This document shows positions 1 through 8,397 of a DNA stretch of 64,000 nucleotides, in pieces (the stretch's first letter is position 1; each line of letters opens with the position of its first letter). The stretch is from positions 248,001 to 312,000 of the forward strand of contig CAWGHN010000002.1 in the NCBI GenBank assembly GCA_963822435.1, in the 5' to 3' direction. A program made the translations under genes and the position numbers. The notes below the pieces were generated by a model, which was not told where the DNA came from, made no database searches, and worked only from the letters and a program-made list of their open reading frames with translations. This DNA comes from JAUYQR01 sp963822435 (GTDB lineage: Bacteria > Pseudomonadota > Alphaproteobacteria > Rhodobacterales > Rhodobacteraceae).

Positions 1-301
1 ACGGTCAAGGTCGAAGTCGTGTACGACAATGAGACCGGCAAGATCGTCAAGCAGGATAGCGAAACCGCTGACGCCGAATACATCGGTCGGACCGGAATTG
101 AGCTGAAAACCGTGAATTCGGATTTCACGGACGGCGACGATGATGACGACGATGATGACGATGATGACGATGATGTGCGACGATGATGGCGGTCATGACT
201 CGGATGATGACGATGACGATGACGATGACGATGATGACGACGACGACGACGATGATCACAATTCTGATCAGGGCGGCGGCGACGATAAAGGCGACGACTG
301 A
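1..301 (+). CDS. PepSY-like protein with poly-aspartate tail (5' end missing, frameshifted)
   Basis: The start lies before the window. Frame 1 reads a PepSY-like segment (VEVVYDNETGKIVKQ, a strand-turn-strand with the usual xxxTGKI turn), then 13 Asp codons (136-174), and hits TGA at 184-186. The second frame continues the same Asp/Gly composition from 179 and ends in a Gly/Asp-rich tail (ending GDDKGDD) at TGA 299-301. Dropping one base among 175-178 (for example the T at 176, giving GGC) joins the two parts into one acidic tail. I therefore read this as one gene with a 1-bp insertion, or as a slippage variant with a short tail. PepSY domains are small exported domains of uncertain role, some linked to protease inhibition. 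The next gene has the same design, suggesting duplication. A terminator follows at 324-344. Confidence 0.6.
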
Positions 302-323
302 TCGCTGACACGGCAATCCTGCG

Positions 324-344
324 AGCCCCGGCCTTGCCGGGGCT
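324..344 (+). terminator. Rho-independent-type hairpin after the first PepSY-like gene
   Basis: AGCCCCGGC (324-332) pairs perfectly with GCCGGGGCT (336-344) around a 3-base loop. The run after the stem is only T-G-T-C-C-T-T-T, so it is a weak intrinsic terminator. It separates the two Asp-tailed genes. Confidence 0.55.
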
Positions 345-397
345 TGTCCTTTGCAGCATAGTTTTTAGCGACCGGGTAATTTCCCGGGAGGACGAAA

Positions 398-799
398 ATG
401 AAAAGACGCAAGTTTCTTGGATTGATCGGAGCCGCGGCCGCGGTTGCCGCAGCCGGGCCTGCCATGGCGGAGGATCTGGTTGAGAACATCCTCGCGCAGT
501 TGAAGCGTCAAGGCTACCGCGAGATTGCCTCGTCGCGCACGCTTTTGGGTCGGGTCCGGATTGTTGCCAAGCGCCGCAATGGGGTTCGCGAGATCATCCT
601 CAACCCGAACAACGGGGAAATCCTGCGTGACTTGTGGTTGACCGAGGATGGCGACGAGGATGCCAGGATTGTCGTAGATCGGCATCAGTCGGTTGGCGAT
701 GATGATGATGATGACGATGACGATGATGATGATGACGACGACGACGGCTCGGATGGCAGCGACAACGACGGTTCGGGCAATGATGGTTCAAATGACTGA
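398..799 (+). CDS. Exported PepSY-like protein with 16-Asp tract
   Basis: 133 residues. Residues 1-24 form a signal peptide with a twin-arginine-like start (RRKFLG), a hydrophobic Ala-rich core and an AMA cleavage motif, so the protein should be exported, possibly by Tat. Residues about 26-90 are a compact PepSY-like domain (LKRQGYREI, then RTLLGRVRIVAKRRNGVREI, then NPNNGEILRDLW). The C-terminus is 16 consecutive Asp residues (codons 698-745) followed by Gly/Ser/Asn/Asp. GGGAGGA at 386-392 sits correctly for the ATG at 398. The acidic tail suggests divalent-cation or polycation binding, which is inference only. The membrane regulator at 827 follows after 27 bases and is probably cotranscribed. 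No enzymatic residues are visible. Confidence 0.7.
   Translation: MKRRKFLGLIGAAAAVAAAGPAMAEDLVENILAQLKRQGYREIASSRTLLGRVRIVAKRRNGVREIILNPNNGEILRDLWLTEDGDEDARIVVDRHQSVGDDDDDDDDDDDDDDDDGSDGSDNDGSGNDGSND
698..745 (+). repeat. Coding (GAY)16 aspartate trinucleotide tract
   Basis: Sixteen GAT/GAC codons in a row, with mixed GAT and GAC. The tract can change length in 3-base steps without loss of frame. A similar interrupted tract lies in the preceding gene (136-174 and again about 203-256). Confidence 0.85.
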
Positions 800-826
800 G
801 CGTTCCACGGTGCGGGCTGGCCGAAC

Positions 827-1351
827 GTGAAGCGCGCAGCCCCTATCGTTGTGGTGTTCATCATCCAGGTGGCGTGCGCCTTTTTTTTCGTATCCGACAT
901 TCTGGCGTCCGTGCTTGGCATCCGCACCACGCCGATCAGTTGGGAAATGCGCGAACTTCTGGAGGTCGGCGCCTCGGTCGGGCTGGTCATGGGTGTGTTT
1001 CTGGGCGGCGTGATGCTGCGCCGCATCCTGATCCAGCGCAACGCCGCAGAAGAGCGGCTGCGCCGCGCGTCGGGTGCGTTTCTTGATCTTCTGGAGGAAC
1101 GCTTTGCCGAGTGGGGGTTGACCACCGCAGAGCGTGACGTGGCGCTTTTTGCCATCAAGGGCATGTCGACGGCGGAGATTGCAACGCTGCGGTCGACAAG
1201 CGAAGGCACGGTAAAGGCGCAGACCAACGCGATCTATCGCAAGGCGGGGGTCACCGGGCGGCCGCAACTGCTGAGCCTGTTCATCGACGATCTGATGCGC
1301 GAGGACGGCAGCGTGCGGACGGCGGCGAACCGGTCGAGGACCGCGGCCTAA
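827..1351 (+). CDS. Membrane-anchored LuxR-type HTH regulator
   Basis: 174 residues from GTG 827. Two hydrophobic helices (about 5-25 and 47-66) are separated by a short loop (FFFVSDILASVLGIRTTPI), so the N-terminus is membrane-embedded with little outside the membrane. A short helix (70-95, RNAAEERLRRASGAFLDLL) leads to a C-terminal LuxR/GerE helix-turn-helix: LTTAERDVALFAIKGMSTAEIA, then STSEGTVKAQTNAIYRKAGV. There is no receiver or autoinducer domain. It follows the Asp-tailed PepSY-like gene closely, so it may sense an envelope state linked to those proteins and regulate them; this is inference. It overlaps the convergent truncated haemoglobin gene by 4 bases. Confidence 0.8.
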   Translation: MKRAAPIVVVFIIQVACAFFFVSDILASVLGIRTTPISWEMRELLEVGASVGLVMGVFLGGVMLRRILIQRNAAEERLRRASGAFLDLLEERFAEWGLTTAERDVALFAIKGMSTAEIATLRSTSEGTVKAQTNAIYRKAGVTGRPQLLSLFIDDLMREDGSVRTAANRSRTAA

Positions 1352-1737
1352 CGCAAGCCCGGCGGGCCGTCCTGATCACCCAGACCGAAGATCAGCCCGC
1401 GTCCGATGCGGTGGGCGAGGGCGGACCATGCCGCGGCGGTGACGGGTGGCAATTCCCGCGCGAGCGTCTGGTCGAAAAGCGCCAGCCAATCGGTGAACAT
1501 CACGGTTTTCACGTCGCCTGCCGCGCGATGCACGGCGAGGGGGTTCCCGTCATAGCTGCGTTCGTGAAGGATGGCGTTGCGCCAGAAGCGGGTGATCTTC
1601 GCCTCATGCGCGGGCCAGTCGTGGATGTGGGCGGCAAAGACCGGGGCGAGGACCGGGTGCTGGCGGACGGCGCCGTAGAAGGCCGCGACGACGGCGGCGA
1701 TGTCTGCATCCGTCACCTGAAACCGGGGCGGGATCAT
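1348..1737 (-). CDS. Group III truncated haemoglobin
   Basis: 129 residues, the usual size for TrHb3. Visible family marks are ITRFWRNAILHERSYDGNP, the proximal haem-ligand His in NPLAVHRAAGDVK (His70), and a Trp in FTDWLALFDQTL (W84, G-helix position typical of TrHb). Members bind haem and O2/NO and are linked to NO or oxidative chemistry; the physiological role is usually unproven. It overlaps the upstream DUF2237 gene by 4 bases (ATG/TGA), so the two are translationally coupled on the minus strand. Confidence 0.88.
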   Translation of the reverse strand: MIPPRFQVTDADIAAVVAAFYGAVRQHPVLAPVFAAHIHDWPAHEAKITRFWRNAILHERSYDGNPLAVHRAAGDVKTVMFTDWLALFDQTLARELPPVTAAAWSALAHRIGRGLIFGLGDQDGPPGLR

Positions 1738-2108
1738 GCCTTTGGGCGGGCGTAAAGCTCTAGAATGTCGAGCGGCACGATGGCGAGGGTCGCCTGATGC
1801 GTGGCATCAAGACGGACCATCGGGGCGGCGCCTTCCTCGTGCGCCTGCAGGAAGCGGGCGGCGCAGAGGCACCACTGGTCGCCGGGTTTGAGGCCGGCAA
1901 AGCCGAATTCAGGGCGCGGTGTGGAAAGATCGTTGCCGAGGTATTTTGACAGGGCAAGAAATTCGGCTGTCATTGTGGCGCAGACGGTGTGGATGCCACG
2001 GTCCATCGGGCCGGTGTCACAACAGCCGTTGCGGAAAAAACCGGTGACGGGATCGGTGGAGCATGGCTCCAAAACGCCGCCAAGAACGTTGATCGACGGT
2101 TCCTTCAT
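1734..2108 (-). CDS. DUF2237 family protein
   Basis: 124 residues from the ATG at 2108 (MKEPSINVLGG). Open sequence extends upstream, but the family begins at this point. Signature residues: NVLGGVLEPCSTDPVTGFFRNGCCDTG, then HTVCATMTAEFLAL and LKPGDQWCLCAARFLQA. The conserved Cys residues (C-x(13)-CC, then C-x-C) look like a metal- or redox-binding set, but no function is established. It is coupled by a 4-base overlap to the truncated haemoglobin gene. The 66-base gap to the divergent flavoprotein gene (start 2175) must hold both promoters. Confidence 0.85.
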   Translation of the reverse strand: MKEPSINVLGGVLEPCSTDPVTGFFRNGCCDTGPMDRGIHTVCATMTAEFLALSKYLGNDLSTPRPEFGFAGLKPGDQWCLCAARFLQAHEEGAAPMVRLDATHQATLAIVPLDILELYARPKA

Positions 2109-2174
2109 GCTGGCCTCGTGGTTCGGGGTGGCCGTGGGGGCCGGAAGGACGCAGGATCGCTGAAAGGACACTGG

Positions 2175-3788
2175 ATGGAAAGCCTTGCCGAAGACCTTGC
2201 GACACTAGAGCGCCGCCCGTTCAGCGAGCGGCTGGTCGCGGCGCTGCGTGCGATTGGCGAGGAGCGGGAGGTGCCTGAGGGCGTGATCTTCCTGCGCAGC
2301 GGCGATCCGGCGGACGCGTTCGTTTATGTGGTGGAAGGCGGGTTTCAGCTTTGGGACGAGGTGCAGGAGGCGGCGCTGAGCCCCCACACGCTTGGCCCCG
2401 GCCAGTTCGTCGGCGAGGTGGCGTTCCTGACCGGGGGTGGCAGTCTTTACACCTTGCGCAGCCTCGCTGCGTCGAAGGTGATCGCGGTGCCGCGCGAGCC
2501 GATGCTGCGGCTGATGGCGGCGGAACCGGAGATGTCGGACATCATCGTGTCGGTCTTTGCCGCGCGCCGGCGGGCGATGCTGGAACACTGGGCGAGTGCC
2601 ATCACGGTGGTCGGCCCGGCGGATGACCGGGCGGTGCGCGAGGTGGTGGCGTTTTGTTCGCGCAACAAGCTGCCGGTGCGATTGGTGGAGCCGGGGACCG
2701 CGGAGGCCGGGGAGTTGGCTGCGGATTGCGGGTATGAGGGCGACGGGCCGAAGGTGATCTTCGGTGCGGGCGAGGTGCTGGAGGCCACGCCTTTGGCCTT
2801 GGCCGAGCGGATCGGGGTGGCCTACACGCCGACCGACACGGCGTTTGACGTGGTGATCGTGGGGGGCGGACCCTCGGGGGTTTCGGCGGCGGTCTATGCC
2901 GGGGCTGAGGGCCTGCGCGCGCTGGTGATCGAAGATCTGGCGGTGGGCGGCCAGGCGGGCACGTCAAGCCGGATCGAGAACTACATGGGCTTTCCGACCG
3001 GGATCTCGGGAGCGGATCTGTGTTTCCGGGGCGAGGTGCAGGCGATGAAATTCGGCACTCGGTTCGCCATCCCGCACCGGGTGATGGCGATCGAGCCGGA
3101 GGATGGTGCGTGGTGCCTGACGCTGGACACTGGCGCGGTGGTGAAGGCGCGGTCGGTAATCGTGGCGACGGGGGTGGAGTATCGGCGGCTGCCCTTGGCG
3201 CGGCTGGAGGAGTTCGAGGGGGTGGGGATCTATTACGCGGCGACCGATGTGGAAGCGCGGTATTGCGGGCAAAGCGCGGTCGCAGTGATCGGCGGCGGCA
3301 ATTCGGCGGGGCAGGCGGCGATGTTCCTGAGCCGCACGGCGCGGCATGTGCATCTGCTGGTGCGTGAGGAAAGCCTGGCGAAGATGATGTCATCGTATTT
3401 GGTGGAGCGGCTGGAGCAGGCGGCGAACGTGACGGTGCATTTCGGGGCCGAAGTGGTGGGGCTGGAGGGCGAGGCCAGTCTGTCGGCGATCCGGGTGCGG
3501 GGGCCGGAGGGGGAGCGGGTGCTGGAGACGCCCGCTGTGTTCGTGATGGTGGGGGCGGCGCCGAACACCGGCTGGCTGGCGGGGAGGGTGGAGGTGGATG
3601 CGGAGGGGTTCGTGCTGACCGGGGCGGAGGCGGGGGAGGCGGCGCTGGCGCGGGGGCGGTATGCGACCAGTTGTGCGGGGATGTACGCGGTGGGGGATGT
3701 GCGGGCGGGATCGGTGAAGCGCGTGGCCTCGGCGGTGGGGGAGGGGGCGGTGGTGATTTCGGAGGTGTGGCGGCATCTGAACGGGTGA
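2175..3788 (+). CDS. Cyclic-nucleotide-domain / thioredoxin-reductase-like FAD oxidoreductase without CxxC
   Basis: 537 residues from ATG 2175; the longer open frame upstream overlaps the divergent gene and lacks family sequence. Residues about 10-130 are a cNMP-binding fold (FLRSGDPADAFVYVVEGGFQL, GQFVGEVAFLTGG). Residues 140-210 form a linker domain. Residues about 225-535 are a two-dinucleotide-domain reductase: FAD site VVIVGGGPSGVSAA, GGQAGTSSRIENYMGFP, NADPH site VAVIGGGNSAGQAA, and C-terminal YAVGDVRAGSVKRVASAVGEG. Where thioredoxin reductase has its CxxC, this protein reads YYAATDVEARYCG, so the canonical disulfide is absent. It is not a normal TrxR; electron acceptor unknown. It may be gated by a cyclic nucleotide, or the domain may be only structural. 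Confidence 0.82.
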   Translation: MESLAEDLATLERRPFSERLVAALRAIGEEREVPEGVIFLRSGDPADAFVYVVEGGFQLWDEVQEAALSPHTLGPGQFVGEVAFLTGGGSLYTLRSLAASKVIAVPREPMLRLMAAEPEMSDIIVSVFAARRRAMLEHWASAITVVGPADDRAVREVVAFCSRNKLPVRLVEPGTAEAGELAADCGYEGDGPKVIFGAGEVLEATPLALAERIGVAYTPTDTAFDVVIVGGGPSGVSAAVYAGAEGLRALVIEDLAVGGQAGTSSRIENYMGFPTGISGADLCFRGEVQAMKFGTRFAIPHRVMAIEPEDGAWCLTLDTGAVVKARSVIVATGVEYRRLPLARLEEFEGVGIYYAATDVEARYCGQSAVAVIGGGNSAGQAAMFLSRTARHVHLLVREESLAKMMSSYLVERLEQAANVTVHFGAEVVGLEGEASLSAIRVRGPEGERVLETPAVFVMVGAAPNTGWLAGRVEVDAEGFVLTGAEAGEAALARGRYATSCAGMYAVGDVRAGSVKRVASAVGEGAVVISEVWRHLNG

Positions 3789-3823
3789 GGTGCGTGGGGC
3801 TGGCCGCCGGGGCGCTGCCCCCA

Positions 3824-3862
3824 GATCATTGGTTTCTTGAACCAATGGCGAAACCAATGATC
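3824..3862 (+). promoter_or_regulatory. Competing stem-loops upstream of ileS
   Basis: GATCATTGGTTTC (3824-3836) is the exact reverse complement of 3850-3862, with a 13-base spacer. The spacer itself contains AACCAAT (3840-3846), which can pair with the same ATTGGTT (3828-3834). Two mutually exclusive hairpins can therefore form. There is no T-run, so this is not an obvious terminator. It could be a transcription-end structure for the flavoprotein gene or a leader element for ileS. Confidence 0.5.
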
Positions 3863-3867
3863 TACCC

Positions 3868-3890
3868 GGGATATCTTCGCAAAGAGGAAG
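3868..3890 (+). repeat. Dispersed intergenic repeat GGGATATYTTCGCAAAG, copy 1
   Basis: This 23-base segment matches 32749-32771 with only two differences. Both copies lie shortly after a hairpin in an intergenic gap. A more diverged relative lies at 36602-36630. Confidence 0.6.
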
Positions 3891-4061
3891 AAGGGGGGGC
3901 AGCACTCTGCGCCCCTTTACCGCAACGGGTGCTGCGCCTATAACGCGGCCCATGTTGAACGGGCTGATCTCGCGTCGAATTACGGGCCCGGCGGGCTGAC
4001 CTGGCCGCCGGGTAGTTTGCGCATGTCCGACCAAATCCCTTTCCGCGAGTGATCCCCCCCT

Positions 4062-7011
4062 ATGTCCTCCTTTATGTCTTCCGACACGACCGAGACGACC
4101 GTTCCCGACTATCGTGACACCGTTTTCCTGCCCGAAACGCCGTTTCCGATGCGCGCCGGCCTGCCGCAGCGCGAGCCGGAGTGGCTGGCGCGGTGGGAGC
4201 GGATCGGGGTTTATGACCGCTTGCGCGAAAAGCCGGGGCGGGCACCGTTCGTGCTGCATGACGGGCCTCCTTACGCCAACGGGCATCTGCACATCGGCCA
4301 TGCGCTGAACAAGGTGTTGAAGGACATGGTGGTGCGGTCCCAGCAGATGATGGGCCGCGATGCGCGCTATGTGCCGGGCTGGGACTGCCACGGGCTGCCG
4401 ATCGAGTGGAAGATCGAGGAGCAATACCGCGCGAAAGGGTTGAACAAGGACGACGTCAACGTGGTGGATTTCCGCCGCGAGTGCCGCGCCTTTGCCGCCG
4501 GCTGGATCGACGTGCAGCGCGAGGAGTTCAAGCGGCTGGGTGTCACCGGCAACTGGGCCGATCCGTACCTGACGATGGATTATCACGCCGAGGCGGTGAT
4601 CGCGGGCGAGTTCATGAAGTTCGTGATGAACGGGAGTTTGTATCAGGGCTCGAAGCCGGTGATGTGGTCGCCGGTGGAGAAGACCGCTTTGGCCGAGGCG
4701 GAGGTGGAGTATCACGACCACACGAGCCATCAGGTTTGGGTGCGGTTCCCGGTGGTGCCGGCGCATGCGTTCGACGCACTGGACGGCTGCATGGTCACCG
4801 ATCTGTTGCAAGCCTCGGTCGTGATCTGGACGACGACGCCCTGGACCATCCCGCAGAACCGGGCGGTGTCTTACAACTCCGAGATCGCCTACGGGCTTTA
4901 CGAGGTGACGGCGGTTGCAGAGGGCTCGTCGGGCCGGGTGGGTGAGACGATGCTGCTGGCTGACAAGCTGGCCGAGGCGGTGTTGGCGTCGGCCAAGGTC
5001 ACTGGTTTCGTGCGGCTGCGCGGGGTGAAGCCTGCGGAGATGCGGGCGCTTGTGTTGGCGCATCCGTTCCGGGATGTCGAAGGCGGCAATGGCGAGTGGG
5101 ACTATGATGTGCCGATGCTCCCCGGCGACCATGTCACTGATGATGCTGGTACCGGGTTCGTCCACACCGCCCCGTCGCCACGGCGATGACGACTATCAGA
5201 TGGGGCTGAAGTTCGGCCTGCCTATGACCTACAACGTCGAGCCGGATGGCAGCTACCGCGCCGACCTGCCCTTGTTCGGGGGCCAGTACATCATCCAGCC
5301 CGATGGCAAGGAAGGCCCGGCTAACGTCAGCGTCATCAAGCAGCTGGCCTACTCGGGTGCGCTCTTTGCCAAGGCCAAGCTGAAGCATTCCTATCCGCAT
5401 TCGTGGCGGTCGAAGGCGCCGGTGATCTACCGCAACACGCCGCAGTGGTTTGTGGCGATCGACAAGCCGCTGAACGACGGGCTGTCAACCTTTGGCGAGA
5501 CGATCCGCGCACGGGCGCTGAATTCGATCAACCAACTGGTCGAGTGGACGCCTGCGACCGGGCGCAATCGCCTCTACTCGATGATCGAGGCGCGGCCCGA
5601 CTGGGTGCTGTCGCGCCAGAGGGCCTGGGGCGTGCCGCTGACCGCCTTTGTGAAAAAGGGGGCGAAGCCGACCGATCCGGACTTCCTGTTGCGCAACGCC
5701 GAGGTCAATGCGCGGATCATCGCGGCCTTCGAGGCGGAAAGCGCCGATGTCTGGTTTGTGGATGGTTTCAAGGAGCGGGTGCTGGGCGGGATCGTCGATC
5801 CTGCAGAGTATGTGCAAGTCAACGACGTGCTGGATGTGTGGTTCGACAGCGGGTCGACCCATGCCTTCGTGCTGCGCGACCGGCCCGATGGGTCGGCGGA
5901 TGGGCTGGCGGACCTTTATCTGGAAGGCACCGACCAGCATCGCGGCTGGTTCCATTCCAGCATGTTGCAGGCCTGTGGCACCAAGGGGCGCGCGCCCTAT
6001 CGGGGTGTGCTGACGCATGGCTTCACGCTGGACGAGAAGGGCATGAAGATGTCCAAATCGCTTGGCAACACCACCGCGCCGCAAGAGGTGATCGGGGAAT
6101 ATGGCGCCGATATCCTGCGCCTGTGGGTGGCGCAAAGCGACTACACCGCCGACCTTCGGATCGGGAAGGAAATCCTGAAAGGGGTGGCCGACAGCTATCG
6201 CCGTCTGCGCAACACGATGCGGTTCCTGCTCGGCAACCTCGCGGGCTTTACCGATGCCGAGAAGGTGGCCGTTGAGGAGATGCCGGAACTGGAGCGATGG
6301 GTGTTGCACCGTCTTTCGGAACTCGATTCCGAGGTGCGCGAGGGCTATGCGAAGTATGACTTTCAGGGCGTGTTTCAGAAGCTGTTCAGCTTTGCGACCA
6401 CGGATCTGTCTTCGGTGTATTTCGACATCCGCAAGGACAGCCTTTATTGCGATGCCGTGACCAGCCTGACCCGGCGGTCGTGCCGGACGGTGCTGGATAT
6501 CCTGTTCCACCGCCTGACGACGTGGCTGGCACCGGTGCTGGTGTTCACCATGGAAGAGGTCTGGCTGGAGCGGTTCCCCGGCGAGGGGTCGAGCGTTCAT
6601 CTGGTGGATTTCCCGCAAACTCCGGCAGCGTGGCGCGATGATGCGCTGGCGGCGAAGTGGGACGGAGTGCGCGAGGTGCGCCGGGTGGTGACGGGGGCCT
6701 TGGAAGTGCAGCGGACCGCGAAGGTGATCGGGTCCAGCCTTGAGGCCGCGCCGGTCGTTTTCGTGTCGCCGGCGATGATGGCGCTGCTGGAGACGGTGGC
6801 GTTCGAGGATATGTGCATCACCTCCTGCGTCTGGCTGTCGACCAAACCGGCGCCGGAGGCGGCGTTCAAGCTGGCCGATGTGCCGGAGGTGGCGGTGGTG
6901 TTCGAGCCTGCCAAGGGCGAGAAGTGCCAGCGCTGCTGGAAGGTGCTGCCGGACGTGGGCAGCCACAAGCACCCCGGCACCTGCGCGCGCTGTTCAGACG
7001 CGCTGGGGTGA
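4062..7011 (+). CDS. ileS: Isoleucyl-tRNA synthetase, interrupted by a 1-bp insertion
   Basis: Class I synthetase charging tRNA-Ile. HIGH motif at residues 77-80 (NGHLHIGHALN); editing domain in the middle (TTTPWTIPQNRAV, then GTGFVHTAPSHGDDDY); KMSKS motif (KGMKMSKSLGN); C-terminal zinc site CQRCWKVLPDVG...CARC. All parts are present, but the reading frame breaks: frame 3 runs 4062-5189 and the rest continues in frame 1 from 5179. Removing one C at 5178 (or 5179) restores the expected TAPSHGDDDY. As read, TGA at 5187-5189 would give a 375-residue fragment without KMSKS, which cannot work for an essential gene, so an assembly error is the likeliest explanation. Full length would be about 982 residues, normal for the family. 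Confidence 0.93.
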
Positions 7012-7463
7012 GCCGGTTTGCCGCCAGCGTTGTCACGCCCTTCGGGCCGGTGACGCTGGTGGAGGTGGCGGGGGTGATTGCCGCGCTGGAATGGTGGGAG
7101 GCGCCGGGCGCGGGGTCTGACCTTCTGCGCGAGGCCTGTCGCCAGTTGACCGCATATTTCGACGGGCGGCTCAGGGCCTTCGACCTGCCGTTCGACTGGG
7201 GTGCGGGATTGCACCAAAAGGTGCGCCGGGCGATGGCAGCGATCCCGTTTGGCGAGACGCGCACCTATGGCGCGATTGCCGCCTTGGTGGGCGCGCCGGC
7301 GCAGGCGGTGGGGCATGCCTGCGGGGCGAACCCGGTGCCGATCCTGATCCCGTGCCACCGGGTTTTGGGGCAGGCCACGCTGGGCGGATTTTCGGCGCCG
7401 GGGGGCGTGGAGACCAAGGTGGCGCTTTTGCGCCATGAGGGCGCGGCGGGGCTTTTGATCTGA
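7008..7463 (+). CDS. ogt: Methylated-DNA--protein-cysteine methyltransferase
   Basis: 151 residues from GTG 7008, which overlaps the ileS stop by 4 bases (GTGA); open frame further upstream is only the ileS shadow. The suicide repair motif is PILIPCHRVLG with acceptor Cys116. The DNA-binding helix-turn-helix IPFGETRTYGAIAALVGAPAQAVGHACGANPVP is intact. It removes alkyl groups from O6-alkylguanine by irreversible transfer to Cys116. It is the short stand-alone Ogt type without an Ada regulatory domain. Translational coupling to ileS implies constitutive low expression. Confidence 0.92.
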   Translation: MSRFAASVVTPFGPVTLVEVAGVIAALEWWEAPGAGSDLLREACRQLTAYFDGRLRAFDLPFDWGAGLHQKVRRAMAAIPFGETRTYGAIAALVGAPAQAVGHACGANPVPILIPCHRVLGQATLGGFSAPGGVETKVALLRHEGAAGLLI

Positions 7464-7560
7464 CGTTACCGAAAGCCGCGCGCTGGCCTTATGCGGTGGC
7501 TTGTGCGGCGCAGCGGGCGGGCTTAGCCAGAGGGCAGGTGGTTCGCATGGCGGGTGTGTC

Positions 7561-8397
7561 TTGACCCTTGGCGTCTTTCTGGCGGTTCTTGGTGCGGCGT
7601 TCCTGCACGCTTTGTGGAATGCGCTGATCAAGCTTGGCACCTCCAAGGTGGGCGGGATGGTCATCCTGTCGATCGTCGAGGTGCCGATCGGGCTGGCAGT
7701 GATCAGTTTCGCGCCGCCCATTGACCCGGCGGCGATCCCTTGGGTGCTTGCGGCAGGCAGCACGCATTTCGCCTACAAATTCTTTCTGACCTACGCTTAC
7801 GACCGGGGCGACCTGTCGCGCGTCTATCCCATCGCGCGGGGGGCCGCGCCGATGGTCGTTGCACTGGTGGGGGCGTTCGTTCTGGCCGATGTGGTGGCGC
7901 CGTTCGAGTATCTGGCGATTGCGGTCCTGGGCGCGGGCATTTTGCTGATGGCACGGGGCGTGTTCACCAGCGGCGAGGACCGCAAACTGTTGCCCTTTGC
8001 GCTGGGGTCAGCGGTGGCGACGGCCACGTATACGATGATCGACGGCATGGGCGCGCGGGTGTCGGGCGCGCCGGTGGCCTATGTGGCCTGGGTGTTCGTG
8101 GCGGATGGCACATTCTTTACGCTTGGGATGCTGGCCTTGCGCGGCTGGGACGTGATCCCGCGCAACTGGCATGCGTGGCGGATGGGAACCTTCGCCTCGG
8201 CTGCCAGCTATGGCGCCTATGCGGTGTCGATCTGGGCGATGACGATTGCACCGATTGCCGTGGTGGCGGCGCTGCGCGAAACGTCGATCCTGTTTGCAGT
8301 GCTGATCGGCTGGCTTGCCTTTGGCGAGCGCATGACCGGGGAAAAGGCGCTGGCGGCTGCGGTGATCGTGGCCGGGGTGATGCTGACGCGACTTTAG
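7561..8397 (+). CDS. EamA/DMT-family permease
   Basis: About 278 residues with ten predicted transmembrane helices and two EamA repeats (first starting LGVFLAVLGAAFLHALWNALIKLGT; second around SGAPVAYVAWVFVADGTFF). The ending AFGERMTGEKALAAAVIVAGVMLTRL is typical of DMT exporters. I place the start at TTG 7561, just before the first helix. Another TTG at 7501 is in frame, and no strong Shine-Dalgarno favours either. Substrate is unknown; relatives export amino acids or metabolites. It ends 4 bases inside the convergent pcs gene. Confidence 0.78.
   Translation: MTLGVFLAVLGAAFLHALWNALIKLGTSKVGGMVILSIVEVPIGLAVISFAPPIDPAAIPWVLAAGSTHFAYKFFLTYAYDRGDLSRVYPIARGAAPMVVALVGAFVLADVVAPFEYLAIAVLGAGILLMARGVFTSGEDRKLLPFALGSAVATATYTMIDGMGARVSGAPVAYVAWVFVADGTFFTLGMLALRGWDVIPRNWHAWRMGTFASAASYGAYAVSIWAMTIAPIAVVAALRETSILFAVLIGWLAFGERMTGEKALAAAVIVAGVMLTRL

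Noticed and set aside
125..316. His-rich or Ile/Val-rich small proteins antisense to the Asp tracts
   Set aside because: They are the complement of GAY repeats (ATC/GTC); no signals support them.
3789..4061. T-box or other riboswitch before ileS
   Set aside because: No T-box sequence or terminator, and T-boxes are not expected in alphaproteobacteria.
5175..5189. Programmed frameshift in ileS
   Set aside because: No slippery heptamer or downstream pseudoknot seen; family has no such mechanism.
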